DNA of 37,136 nt from an uncultured delta proteobacterium (GTDB taxonomy: Bacteria > Bdellovibrionota_C > UBA2361 > OMII01). The notes beneath the pieces are model-generated. The model searched no databases, was not told the origin of the DNA, and saw only the letters and a program-made list of their open reading frames with translations. Location of the stretch: contig CAIXKI010000126.1 of assembly GCA_903920005.1 (NCBI GenBank), positions 1 through 37,136 on the forward strand, read 5' to 3'. This document shows, piece by piece, positions 1-8,463 of the stretch; position 1 is the stretch's first letter, and each line of letters opens with the position of its first letter. The translations under genes and the position numbers were made by a program.

Positions 1-921
1 GCTCAACAGCGCTCCATACACACATGAGATAGCCCCGACCACTCCAATCGCGAGCAGGACCCCAACTGGAATCTCGAACTCACTCCTCAAACGGAGGAGA
101 AGGAACACACCCGCATGAATCGATAACCCACCGTAAAATATGGCGCTCGACGACGTCGGGCCTTCCATCGCGCGAGGAAGCCAGGAGCAGTAGGGAAACT
201 GTGCTGATTTACCCATCGCGGAGAACAGAAAAAGGAGCGGAACAACAACAGCCAATTCTTGAGGCAAAAGAGAAAGCTGATTGGGGTGTCGCCCAAAAGA
301 CAGCGTTGGTAAAACCGCCGCTACGAGAAAGGATCCGAGTAAGAGCCCGATATCGGAGACGCGATATGCCCAGAAGGCGTGCAACGCGTTATCAATAGTT
401 TCTCGTCGCAGAGTAAAAAATGAGATGAGAAGAGCGGAGGTAATTCCCATGAATTCCCAACCCATAAAAACAACCGGGAAGGCGCTCCCCATAAATACGA
501 TTAACACGCCATTAAGGAACAACACGATCAGGTAAAAAAACCGAAAAAATCCTGGGTCTCTATGGAGGTAGTGTCTCGAGAACACCCCTACGATATTCGA
601 GAGAATGGATGCGACCACTACAAACCAAATGTTCAGGCTATCGAGCTGTAAAACAAAATCCACCGCATGGTGATCAAAAGAGAAGAGATGCCGGTGGATT
701 ACGGTTAGAGGAACTATCTCTCCGGATTGAAGATAGTTTCGAACGAACACCACGAGCATAGATATCGCCGCGACCAGTGTTATTGTTTGGCCTGTCGCGA
801 CTACTAGTTGCACCAGCCTCTCCTTTGACCGATATGGTGTCAGGCCAAGAATCGACATCACACCCAGGGTAATGAGAGGTGCTATAAAAACCAGCGCGCC
901 GAACGTTCCTATCAGATTCAT
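1..921 (-). CDS. dabB: DabB, NuoL/MrpA-like membrane subunit of inorganic carbon transporter (partial)
   Basis: Minus-strand reading frame opens at ATG (921-919) and is still open at base 1, so 307 codons of the N-terminal part are present. The protein is very hydrophobic and reads like NADH-quinone oxidoreductase chain 5 (NuoL/ND5). It has the proton-channel motif MGKSAQFPYCSWLPRAMEGP near residues 233-252, followed by SSSAIFYGG. Beside dabA, with an 8-base gap, it is best read as DabB, the ion-translocating partner thought to power DabA-mediated CO2/bicarbonate uptake, not a complex I subunit. No nuo or mrp genes are visible here. The C-terminus lies outside the window. Alternative: a free-standing NuoL paralogue. 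Confidence 0.88.
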   Translation of the reverse strand, partial: MNLIGTFGALVFIAPLITLGVMSILGLTPYRSKERLVQLVVATGQTITLVAAISMLVVFVRNYLQSGEIVPLTVIHRHLFSFDHHAVDFVLQLDSLNIWFVVVASILSNIVGVFSRHYLHRDPGFFRFFYLIVLFLNGVLIVFMGSAFPVVFMGWEFMGITSALLISFFTLRRETIDNALHAFWAYRVSDIGLLLGSFLVAAVLPTLSFGRHPNQLSLLPQELAVVVPLLFLFSAMGKSAQFPYCSWLPRAMEGPTSSSAIFYGGLSIHAGVFLLLRLRSEFEIPVGVLLAIGVVGAISCVYGALLS

Positions 922-929
922 AGAGGGCC

Positions 930-3900
930 TTACCGTATCCGCGCGAATTCAAGATGTTCTCTCTTTCCTACCACCCACGACAACGATGATGTGGTGACCG
1001 GCGGCTTATCGCCATCGTCTTCAAACTCTACAAAGGCACCAGTCGGGTTCAGATAGTAGAGTTTATTTACCTCGGCGGAATAGGACATCAACGTGACCCA
1101 ATGATTCTTCGCTACCTTGCGGAGCTCTGGCTCGGACTCAAGAAGACGAGTTAAGACCACAGGGTCTTGATCGATCACTAACATAAGCCTCACAGGCTCA
1201 TGAATCTCCACCATCTGAGCGGGCAAACCAGTACGTAGATCACTACAATATCCCGTCATCAATCCGAGCAGAGACGTAACATTGTGTGGAAGTTTCGTCC
1301 CAGCGCCGTATTTTTGGTTATCGAGCACGGAGAAGAAATATTGGAGGTTAATTCCCATGCATACCGGGACGACGACTCGTAGAAGGTTCCGAAGTACACC
1401 ACTATCAGGATCCACCTCTTTATCATACGAAACAAGAAAGGCTCTCCGATCAAGGAACAATCCTTTTGTAATGCCTCGATGCCCCACAAAACACATCGCG
1501 TTCGTCGCGTGACCATATTCGGGTCGAGGCTGCGCGATGTGATGCGCTCTTGATTCAACGTGAGCGATGGCCTCTTGCACTGTAGAAACCCTCGTATCAT
1601 CGAATCGCCGGCATCTTTCAAGAGCATTTTGCGCCCGGGCGATCTCAACATCTGCTTTGAACTCCTCAAACAGCCTCTGAGTATCATTCGAGAGCTGAGC
1701 AACATCGAAATATTCGACTTCATCCGTGCATGTATTATGAAAGGCTCCAATAAAGACAGTATTTTCTGGTACCGTAAGACCAAGCTCCGTGACCTTGAGG
1801 CGAACGTCCTTCCTGTTGGCCATCATAGCGAAAACCCGGGGATTCATTCTACCGGGCCGCCCACCACACGCGCCGCAATCATACGCGGACCGAAAAGGAT
1901 TATTGGTGCTATACGACCCATGACCCATGATGAAAACTATTTGCGCTAAGTTCTTTGAAAGGCCTGTAGATACCAAAAGAGTCTTAACTCGGTGCGCCAT
2001 TTCGTCCACGGTGAAGCGTCCCTCTCCAACAGAGTCATCTTCCTCTGCGAAAACGATAGCGCTTTCATCGGTCGGATTGATAAGCACCCGTTTCAGGAAA
2101 AGAGACACCCTATGGGTCCATCGAGGGGCTAGGGTCGATAATGATAGTGGGAAAAGTGCAAGCAGCCCGCCGAGAGCGAGCACCCAGCCTCGCACTATTG
2201 AGCGTGACTTGCTCTCAATGAACATATCTAAATCGGAATACAGAGTAATAAGCTTTTGAAGTCCAATCAATCGTTGCTCGGAACCCTCCTTGGGTCGTAC
2301 TTCAATGTGATGCGTGGGAACCACGTTCACCGGACAAAACGGGGCTGGTCGCTCGTACAGACTATGAAATTCGGCATCAACTCCGAAGAACCCCGCGGTT
2401 CCAAACGTTTCGTAATTCGGATTAATCTCCTCAATATATCGGCGAAAGCTCTCCTCCCTATCGTCAATACAGCATACAAGCTGACACGTCGGACTATGAC
2501 GACGTCCCGAGACCTCCCCTTTTTTATTGTGATGCAGAAGCGCAGAAGCTGCGCGCGAATAGAGGTTCCATTCATATGCCTTGTGCCACACCCGACCGCG
2601 AAGCGGCGCATCGAACCGACTCAATATGTTGACCAATTCCTCGTGATCTGGCCCCGAAAGACCGAGAAGCTCACTACCCGAGCACGGAAACAATTGAAAC
2701 GCGTGAAAGAAATGGTACGCGGTCGTTCGAATTCTGGTCTCCTCATCTTGCAGATCAGCCATGCCTGGCTGATTGACGTCGAAGGGGCGTTCCTTGTCAC
2801 TCTCCGCGAATAGGTCGGGAGTCTTGTCAAAATAATGTTCGGCAAGAGACTCGAGAATCATCCGAACCGCGAGAAATTCGGCGACTGACGTCTTCGCCGT
2901 AATACCGGGCACCCCAAGCTCACTTTGGTGTACAAGTCCGCCCCATCCTTTAAGTACTAACACCTTGGCGAGAATAAAAGCCCGCCAACTCTCTGATGAT
3001 ACTCCCTTCTCCGTTAGAATTGTCTCAATGACCTGCTCGGGAGATAGCCCGACGAAACTCTTAACTGTTCCTTTCGCCCACGTAGGTCGCGCAAACGAGG
3101 ACGTCTGCATATGGGCCAAGAACGCCTCCAGTAATCCATGAGATCGATCTACGGGCCCTAAGTGAGCCAATCCTGTATCAAGAAAGGAGCTCGTAAACTT
3201 GATCAAGTAAGGATTAATAACTTCCTCAATTCGGGAATTTTTTCGTTGGCGGTGGTTGATATGGCCGTAGGAGGGATTCGTCACCAGAACATCGCGAGCG
3301 AATCGCACCGCGGCGATCCAGAGTAACTTCAAGGAATCAGTGATAGACCAAGTCTGAGCGGGGTTATGGGCCAATTCGTTCGTTTTCACCAACTCGTGTA
3401 GCCACGGCTGATTCCAATCACGAATGAACTCTTCATAACTCAATAACCAACCTCGAAGAATATTCTCAGGAGTCGAACAATCGGTCTCTCGAATGTACTT
3501 AATCTTGGCAGCCGTAACCTCTTCATGAAATCGGTCCAGATATCTCTTCTCTACAAGCCGCCAACGAAGGGTCTCAGCGGTGAGAGGGATCGGCGCCGAG
3601 AGCATCAGAGACCGGGCGATTTTTCTCTTTGAGATTCCAAAAATCCAAGGGATTGACGGGAGGTCATACTCACCAAGAGCGCGATTCATGTCCGCATAGG
3701 CTATACGCTTTTGTTCCCAATACCCTTGGTATACCGACTCCGGAAGAGAGGTCGCCGCGCCATAGATGTCAGCAGCCGCGTCAATCGCGTCAAAGAATTC
3801 TTGGTCTTCAAAATAATGCAGGGTGTTGTGACTGACGAAGGTCTTTATAGGGCCTTGTGATGGGAGGTAATGCGAGACCTCCTCTATAATCCCCTTGATG

Positions 3901-3947
3901 GAAGACGTTCCATCGGCTGCTTTTTCTGAACCTCGTAAAGAACACAT
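930..3947 (-). CDS. dabA: DabA, inorganic carbon transporter catalytic subunit (DUF2309/UPF0753)
   Basis: 1005-residue protein recognised as the DabA family (DUF2309, formerly UPF0753), the beta-carbonic-anhydrase-like subunit that hydrates CO2 vectorially with DabB. Expected zinc ligands are visible: C493-x-D495 in CCIDDREES, and H676 in GHGS with C691 in DCGACGG. The 15-residue H-to-C spacing equals that known for Halothiobacillus DabA (H524/C539). A hydrophobic stretch near residues 587-605 fits membrane association. The ATG at 3947 has an upstream GAAAGG ribosome site about six bases away. It lies 32 bases downstream of the SulP gene and 8 bases upstream of dabB, so the three are probably co-transcribed. 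Length is within the family's range of roughly 800-1050. Confidence 0.96.
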   Translation of the reverse strand: MCSLRGSEKAADGTSSIKGIIEEVSHYLPSQGPIKTFVSHNTLHYFEDQEFFDAIDAAADIYGAATSLPESVYQGYWEQKRIAYADMNRALGEYDLPSIPWIFGISKRKIARSLMLSAPIPLTAETLRWRLVEKRYLDRFHEEVTAAKIKYIRETDCSTPENILRGWLLSYEEFIRDWNQPWLHELVKTNELAHNPAQTWSITDSLKLLWIAAVRFARDVLVTNPSYGHINHRQRKNSRIEEVINPYLIKFTSSFLDTGLAHLGPVDRSHGLLEAFLAHMQTSSFARPTWAKGTVKSFVGLSPEQVIETILTEKGVSSESWRAFILAKVLVLKGWGGLVHQSELGVPGITAKTSVAEFLAVRMILESLAEHYFDKTPDLFAESDKERPFDVNQPGMADLQDEETRIRTTAYHFFHAFQLFPCSGSELLGLSGPDHEELVNILSRFDAPLRGRVWHKAYEWNLYSRAASALLHHNKKGEVSGRRHSPTCQLVCCIDDREESFRRYIEEINPNYETFGTAGFFGVDAEFHSLYERPAPFCPVNVVPTHHIEVRPKEGSEQRLIGLQKLITLYSDLDMFIESKSRSIVRGWVLALGGLLALFPLSLSTLAPRWTHRVSLFLKRVLINPTDESAIVFAEEDDSVGEGRFTVDEMAHRVKTLLVSTGLSKNLAQIVFIMGHGSYSTNNPFRSAYDCGACGGRPGRMNPRVFAMMANRKDVRLKVTELGLTVPENTVFIGAFHNTCTDEVEYFDVAQLSNDTQRLFEEFKADVEIARAQNALERCRRFDDTRVSTVQEAIAHVESRAHHIAQPRPEYGHATNAMCFVGHRGITKGLFLDRRAFLVSYDKEVDPDSGVLRNLLRVVVPVCMGINLQYFFSVLDNQKYGAGTKLPHNVTSLLGLMTGYCSDLRTGLPAQMVEIHEPVRLMLVIDQDPVVLTRLLESEPELRKVAKNHWVTLMSYSAEVNKLYYLNPTGAFVEFEDDGDKPPVTTSSLSWVVGKREHLEFARIR

Positions 3948-3979
3948 ATACGCCTTTCGACGTTACTACAATTGTACGG

Positions 3980-5653
3980 TTACCCGTGAGCCAACGCACC
4001 CCTAACAACACGCTGACCACCAGCGTGTCGACGAGTGGCAGCATGATGATCACTTACAGGCACCAACTTCTCGAAGTCCCTTAATATGACTTTTCGCCCT
4101 TCTTGGCCCAAATTACACTCCAGAGCGCGAACCTCATGCATGAAGGTGTGATCCACATGGACCGTTTGTCTAAAGTCAATTTCGATGTCCCCTTCGGAGA
4201 CCGTAAGGAGGCATCGCTTAAAGGCGATCACATTTCCAAAGAAAGCCGCTCTCGGAAGGGAAATTTTAATTACTCCCACCTGTTTGGTCCGGGCTTGTAT
4301 CCGCCCCTTCAGGAGGGACCCAGCGGGAGCCCCAAGCCACCAACAGCTCACGTACTGCGCGACCACACCAAGAAAAACGCCGACAAGAAGGTCTGTGAGG
4401 AGGGTTCCAATGATAGTTACGAGAAATACAAAAAGCTGCTCCGTGCCAATCCGACGACACTCGCGGAAATGCTGCGGTGCCGCTAGCCGATATCCTGTCA
4501 CACAAAGCACTCCAGCCAACGCGGCAACTGGAACAAGATGGATGATATCTGCCAAAACAACCGCGAAAAGAAGTAGCCATGCGCCGTGCGAGAAGTTAGA
4601 CCAGCGGGTCTTCGCCCCGTAACTCACATTCGCGTACGATCGAACGACCTCAGAGATCATGGGCAATCCACCAACCATCGCCAAAACGAAGTTACCAAAT
4701 CCCACTGCGGCGAGATCTTTGTTTAAATTCGAACTTCGCTTGTAGGGATCGACGGAGTCCACCGCCTTCACCGTCAGGAGGGACTCAATAGATCCTATAA
4801 GGGCGAACATGATAATGAATTGGATTGAATGAGAGGAGAAAACCTTCGAAAAATCTGGGAAGGTTAGCCCGGCGGTAAAGTTGCTCGGAAGGTTCACCAA
4901 GAACTTTTCATCAAGGGGATACTCCACTGAGTACCACGTGTACTTGTGGGGATGCGCAAAGTCGAAGAAGAGGCAGAACGAAATACCACCCAACACAGCC
5001 AAGAGCGGAGCTGGCAAGAACTTCGAGAGCCGACCGAGGATCTTCGGTGCCAAGAGCACAATGAGAACGCTCGTTACACCCACAAGCGCGACTCGCGGAT
5101 TCATAACGACCAAAGAGTGCGGGATTTCTAGCAAAAGATCGATCGGATTTTGACTAAGAGGCTTTACGCCAAGAAGCGGATGAATTTGCTTAGAAAAGAT
5201 AATCACGCCGATAGCAGCGAGCATTCCGTGCAATACCGACGCGGGAAAGAAGTCTCCGAAGCGACCAAGCTTACAAGCGGCGAATACGACCTGTAAGAGA
5301 GCCGCAGCCGCGAGCACCGCCAACGTGTAGCGATATCCTGCGAAATCATCCCCTTGCCCCAAGGTTTCTACTGAAGCGATCGCTATGGCGATCAGGCCAG
5401 CTGCGGGTCCTTTGATTGACAGTCTCGACCCGCAAAGTGGGCCTACAACCAGGCCACCTACTATGGCGGTAATGAGCCCCCCGAATGCGGGAAACCCACT
5501 CGCCATCGCGATTCCGAGACAGAGTGGTAACGCAATAAGCGAGACCAACAGACCAGAGGTTATTTCGTGAAGAAAGTTTTCTTTGAAACCTTTCAATCCA
5601 TCAGCAGGAACGGACGAAGGCACGGGGGTACAAGTCCCCGAACGGCTTAACAT
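3980..5653 (-). CDS. SulP family anion (probably bicarbonate) transporter
   Basis: 557-residue SulP/SLC26 permease. The N-terminal half has the family signature: LVSLIALPLCLGIAMASGFP (about residues 35-54), then GGLVVGPLCGSRLSIKGPAAGLIA. About ten to twelve membrane segments follow. The C-terminal part (about residues 450-557) is a short STAS-like domain with HVDHTFM and VILRDFEKLVPVS, a form typical of SulP proteins encoded beside dabA. The family moves sulfate or bicarbonate by Na+ symport or exchange. The neighbouring dabAB genes favour bicarbonate, but this is inferred from context. ATG at 5653 has GGAG ten bases upstream. As first gene of the operon it should carry the promoter, though I could not find convincing -10/-35 boxes. 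Confidence 0.92.
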   Translation of the reverse strand: MLSRSGTCTPVPSSVPADGLKGFKENFLHEITSGLLVSLIALPLCLGIAMASGFPAFGGLITAIVGGLVVGPLCGSRLSIKGPAAGLIAIAIASVETLGQGDDFAGYRYTLAVLAAAALLQVVFAACKLGRFGDFFPASVLHGMLAAIGVIIFSKQIHPLLGVKPLSQNPIDLLLEIPHSLVVMNPRVALVGVTSVLIVLLAPKILGRLSKFLPAPLLAVLGGISFCLFFDFAHPHKYTWYSVEYPLDEKFLVNLPSNFTAGLTFPDFSKVFSSHSIQFIIMFALIGSIESLLTVKAVDSVDPYKRSSNLNKDLAAVGFGNFVLAMVGGLPMISEVVRSYANVSYGAKTRWSNFSHGAWLLLFAVVLADIIHLVPVAALAGVLCVTGYRLAAPQHFRECRRIGTEQLFVFLVTIIGTLLTDLLVGVFLGVVAQYVSCWWLGAPAGSLLKGRIQARTKQVGVIKISLPRAAFFGNVIAFKRCLLTVSEGDIEIDFRQTVHVDHTFMHEVRALECNLGQEGRKVILRDFEKLVPVSDHHAATRRHAGGQRVVRGALAHG

Positions 5654-6068
5654 AAAAAAAGAACTCCAAACTTAACTTTTGAGAGCTAATAAATAAATTT
5701 ATCAGGCCTTAAGTCGAGTCTAGTCGTTCGCTTTATTAGGCTATGGCTCGGCTGGGTCGATATCGAGACGCTACGCCTCTCTCCCACTCTAGTCAACGCA
5801 CCCTGTCGGCATTTCCTACGAAAAACATCACCATTAGTATTTTTTTGTAATCCTTCTAAGAGCTTGGTCATACCTCGGAAATAGCACGACATCTTGCGTA
5901 ATAAGACACGGAGAAAGATATCACGATGGTCGTTTCTACAAGGCTCTTTCCCAGAACAAACAATACCAAACTAAACCGAACCACCGCGTAAAGGTCCTTC
6001 CCTATAATAAAAACTTCACACCTGGTAGCGTTGTGAGGCTAATTTTTCTAAGGGTAGTAGAGAGGCCG
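5654..6068. other. Intergenic region between divergent SulP and small membrane protein genes
   Basis: About 415 bases with no convincing gene. A short minus-strand frame at 5686-5892 (68 codons) has no domain and poor coding character. A perfect TATAAT at 6003-6008 on the plus strand lies about 60 bases before the ATG at 6069 and is a plausible -10 box, but I see no good -35 at the right distance. The promoter of the SulP-dabA-dabB operon must also lie here or just inside. I found no clear operator palindrome. Confidence 0.4.
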
Positions 6069-6419
6069 ATGACAGAAGCGTCGAGCATTGCTGGACGCTT
6101 CTGCCAAACGGTAGAGGTTTTTAACAAGGAAATTATGACTGGTTGGGAAATGACCATTGGAGTTATCGGCGCATCCTTAAGCGTAGGATGCGTACTAACA
6201 AGCGGGTTCATTCTGCTAGACGAAAGAGCAACAGCCGATGACGAGCTATACTCCCTGCGGATTTTCGCGGCTGCGTTACTGTCGGTATTCCACTTGCCTA
6301 TCGCCTTCTGGGTACCCGGAGAGGCGTGGGTATTGGTATTAACATCAACCCTCGCCCCGGGATTCCTGCTGTTCGTTCGTCGAATCTTTGAATCCGAACC
6401 GAACGCACGCACGGTATAA
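6069..6419 (+). CDS. Small hypothetical membrane protein
   Basis: 116-residue protein from ATG 6069, which has GAGAGG four bases upstream. A GTG at 6033 would add 12 residues but has no ribosome site. Three hydrophobic stretches are visible: residues about 27-50 (IGVIGASLSVGCVLTSGFIL), 64-83 (IFAAALLSVFHLPIAFWV) and 85-103 (EAWVLVLTSTLAPGFLLFV), with a charged C-terminus. No family recognised. The gene stands alone, has a possible TATAAT at 6003 and is followed within five bases by a strong terminator, which supports a real monocistronic transcript. Confidence 0.6.
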   Translation: MTEASSIAGRFCQTVEVFNKEIMTGWEMTIGVIGASLSVGCVLTSGFILLDERATADDELYSLRIFAAALLSVFHLPIAFWVPGEAWVLVLTSTLAPGFLLFVRRIFESEPNARTV

Positions 6420-6423
6420 TCAA

Positions 6424-6463
6424 CCCGGCGGTTTTAGCTCACTCTAAAACCGCCGGGCTTTTT
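6424..6463 (+). terminator. Rho-independent terminator after small membrane protein
   Basis: Perfect 14-bp stem, CCCGGCGGTTTTAG at 6424-6437 against its complement at 6444-6457, with a six-base loop, then C and a run of five T. The stem also starts with AAAA on the opposite strand, so it might act in both directions. Confidence 0.93.
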
Positions 6464-6708
6464 CTCTCTACTAGCCCTTAGGAACTTTAGGTCATAACGA
6501 CGCGATGAGTCACACAGGGTGCGATGGAAAGACAACTTTCCACCTCTGATAACGCCGGACACAATCGAGCCACCTTACACATACTCAACCTGCCGCGTAT
6601 AAACGAACACGTCCGGAGCGGCCGGCGATCAGACGATCTGATGACGAAGAAACTTTGAGCAAGGGACCATAAAAAGCAACGTTCGGAGAATCACGCCGAA
6701 AGTAGGAC

Positions 6709-7248
6709 ATGCAGTTTGTTTACATTCTTCGAAGCATCAGCAATCCGGAATATCGGCATTTCGGAATTACAAGCGATTTGGGGCAGCGGCTCAGCTACCA
6801 CAACCAAGGACAATCTAAACATACGTCCAAGTTTATACCGGGGCACCGCCCCCTGGGCTCAAATGCCGAATGGAAAGATTGGACGTGGAAGCAACCAATT
6901 CGAACCAGCCTGCGGGGTGAAGCGAGCTATGGCGAGCGAGAGGGGCAGCAGCCCCTGGGCCAAAGCGCCGAGCGGAAATGGTGGACCCGGTATACGCAGA
7001 TTCGAACCACTCCGCGGGGTGAAGCGAGCCATGGCGAGCGAGAGGGGCAGCAGCCCCTGGACTCAAGCGCCGAGCGGAAATGGTGGACCCGGGATACGCA
7101 GATTCGAACCACTCCGCGGGGTGAAGCGAGCCATGGCGAGCGAGAGGGGCAGCAGCCCCTGGGCTCAAGCGCCGAGCGAGAAAAATGGAGGTGGGGGGAA
7201 TCGAACCCCCGTCCGAGAAGCCGCGAGAAGAGCTCTCTACACGTTTAG
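6709..7248 (+). pseudogene. Truncated GIY-YIG nuclease running into repeat-derived sequence
   Basis: The first 44 residues from ATG 6709 (AGGA upstream) match the start of the short GIY-YIG nuclease family: FVYILRS, HFGITSDLGQRL with the catalytic Arg, HNQG, then HTSKFIP. A complete family member has another 35-45 residues including the catalytic Glu. Here the reading frame passes at about 6845 into a 102-bp tandem repeat translated as RGEASHGEREGQQP units. It then runs into the antisense of the tmRNA 3' end, stopping at 7248. The downstream part therefore looks non-genuine as protein, and I read this as a nuclease gene disrupted by the repeat array. Confidence 0.65.
6850..7185. repeat. 102-bp tandem repeat array downstream of tmRNA
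   Basis: Units begin with CCCCTGG at about 6850, 6952, 7054 and 7156, a constant 102-bp period. Units 2 and 3 are nearly identical, the first is degenerate, and the last is cut off where tmRNA begins. Each unit holds a hairpin AGGGGC-AGCA-GCCCCT. The second and third units also hold a segment that on the minus strand ends GGTTCGAATC...GGTCCACCA, resembling a tRNA T-loop and acceptor end. The period is divisible by three, so the overlapping reading frame stays open. Confidence 0.9.
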
Positions 7249-7611
7249 TACGTTGAAAATCTCATCGGCATAGCGTCAACGTACACAGCTATTACCGACC
7301 AGCTTCTGTTTGTTTCCCCATCCACCCCGCAGCGCGAGTGGATGAGTAGCCCGAGAAAGTTAAGCTTTTAGAGAATTACGGGCGCGTTCCCTATCAGCCG
7401 ACTAGGCACTTGTGGTGGCTAGTCTAGTTGCCTCTTTCATTAAGCAGCGATAGCTACAGGCTCGAAAGCCTGAGTAGCACGAGCTGCGAAACGAGCAGAA
7501 GCGTCAATAACGTTTTTAGCAGTTATTGGTTTCCGATTTTTTACCAGGCCATCGGAACCCTGGACGTGCAAACTTATCCTTTGTGAATCCCGTCGAAACC
7601 TTTACACCCCC
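7186..7611 (-). ncRNA. ssrA: tmRNA (transfer-messenger RNA)
   Basis: The 5' end (7611 downward) reads GGGGGTG then TAAAGGTTTCGACGGG, the conserved tmRNA start. The 3' end (about 7210-7186) reads GGGGGTTCGATTCCCCC then CACCTCC-A. GGGGGTG pairs with CACCTCC to form the 7-bp acceptor stem with one G-U pair. CCA is not encoded; five T follow. The tag frame starts at resume codon GCT (7520-7518), peptide AKNVID..., and ends PVAIAA with TAA at 7442-7440: 26 residues, longer than most tags. tmRNA with SmpB rescues stalled ribosomes and marks the products for proteolysis. smpB lies 280 bases upstream on the same strand. Length 426 nt. Confidence 0.96.
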
Positions 7612-7746
7612 GTAAAAAATTAAACTCCTGAAGGTCCAGGGTCGAGAGAATCGAGACCTTGGCCGTCATTCACATAATGGCGCAGCCATTTGTGAATAGG
7701 AACAAGACCGTGAATCCCGTCGAAACCTTTACACCCCCGTAAAAAA
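7583..7746 (-). repeat. Direct duplication of the tmRNA 5' end
   Basis: A 37-base perfect direct repeat occurs at 7583-7619 (true start of ssrA) and at 7710-7746, offset 127. The upstream copy contains the first 29 bases of tmRNA plus the preceding A/T run. The spacer has two consecutive hairpins: AAGGTC/GACCTT with inner TCGA/TCGA at 7631-7660, and ATTCACA-T-AATGGC/GCCATT-TGTGAAT at 7668-7697. The upstream copy has no tag frame or 3' half, so it cannot make tmRNA alone. Confidence 0.9.
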
Positions 7747-7891
7747 GAGTTCAAAAATGTAAGATGCGGGCGTAACCCACATCTATCCACTAAGTAGTGT
7801 ATCATAGCCGATTCAAGACTGGGTGTCGAAAATTGTGTAGGGCCGATACCACGCACAGGATCTTCGTCCCTGGAGGGCCGGCGAAGCCGCA

Positions 7892-8347
7892 TTATTTCTT
7901 CGACATGGCGCGCGCGATCTCTCTATCAGTCTCACGCTTCTTGATATCCTGCCGTTTGTCGGGCGCGGCCTTACCTTTTCCTAAGCCGATCTGGACCTTA
8001 GCTCTACCTTTGTTGAGATGGATCTGGAGGGGAACTATCGTTGTCCCCTTCGTCTCAAGCTCAGAGATGAGCCGATCGATCTCCTTACGGTGCATAAGGA
8101 GCTTTCTAGGTCTTCGTGGATCGTACTCCTTATCACCACTGTGTGAGTACGGTTGGATGTGCGCATTCAAGAGGTAGAGGTCTCCCCTATCCGGACGTAC
8201 GTATGCTTCGCTAATCGACATCTCACCGCCGCGCATCGACTTGATCTCAGCGCCGGTGAGGACGAGTCCCGCCTCAAAAGTGTCCAAAATGTGGTAGTCA
8301 AAGCGGGCTTTTCTATTCGCCGCTAAGATCTTTACCTCTTCGCTCAT
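7892..8347 (-). CDS. smpB: SsrA-binding protein SmpB
   Basis: 151 residues, the normal SmpB length. Visible family features are ILAANRKARFDYHILDTFEAGLVLTGAEIKSMR at residues 7-39, then the EAYVR segment, YLLNAHIQPY, the R-P-RK-LLMH segment, and a basic C-terminal tail ending KKRETDREIARAMSKK. SmpB is the OB-fold protein that binds the tRNA-like domain of tmRNA, and its tail enters the mRNA channel of stalled ribosomes. It lies just upstream of ssrA on the same strand. ATG at 8347 has AGGA about nine bases upstream. Divergent from the DUF4239 gene. Confidence 0.98.
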   Translation of the reverse strand: MSEEVKILAANRKARFDYHILDTFEAGLVLTGAEIKSMRGGEMSISEAYVRPDRGDLYLLNAHIQPYSHSGDKEYDPRRPRKLLMHRKEIDRLISELETKGTTIVPLQIHLNKGRAKVQIGLGKGKAAPDKRQDIKKRETDREIARAMSKK

Positions 8348-8463
8348 ATCCAGAAATTCCTACACGAAACTGCCAAACACTACCACAAGAACCACGCTCT
8401 GGATATCGGCCCGCATGAGGCTGATCAGCAAGGAATTACAGGGATATGGGTAAGGTCGCCTTC

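Noticed and set aside
2256-2813. 185-codon plus-strand ORF within dabA
   Set aside because: Shadow of dabA, which is complete with zinc ligands in the other strand.
5686-5892. 68-codon ORF upstream of the SulP gene
   Set aside because: No ribosome site, no family, odd composition; lies where the operon promoter is expected.
6963-7130. tRNA-like ends in the 102-bp repeats as tRNA genes
   Set aside because: The T-loop and acceptor-like strings are at the wrong spacing and there is no D-arm, anticodon arm or matching 5' acceptor strand.
6850-7185. CRISPR array
   Set aside because: Units are 102 bp with no alternation of short repeats and unique spacers; no cas genes nearby.
6716-7273. Second plus-strand frame across the repeat array ending in the tmRNA
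   Set aside because: Overlaps the GIY-YIG frame and the antisense of tmRNA; the sequence is translated repeat and RNA gene, a common source of false proteins.
7620-7892. 90-codon minus-strand ORF between smpB and ssrA
   Set aside because: It spans the duplicated tmRNA 5' end and its hairpins; no domain, and its end coincides with the tmRNA upstream region.
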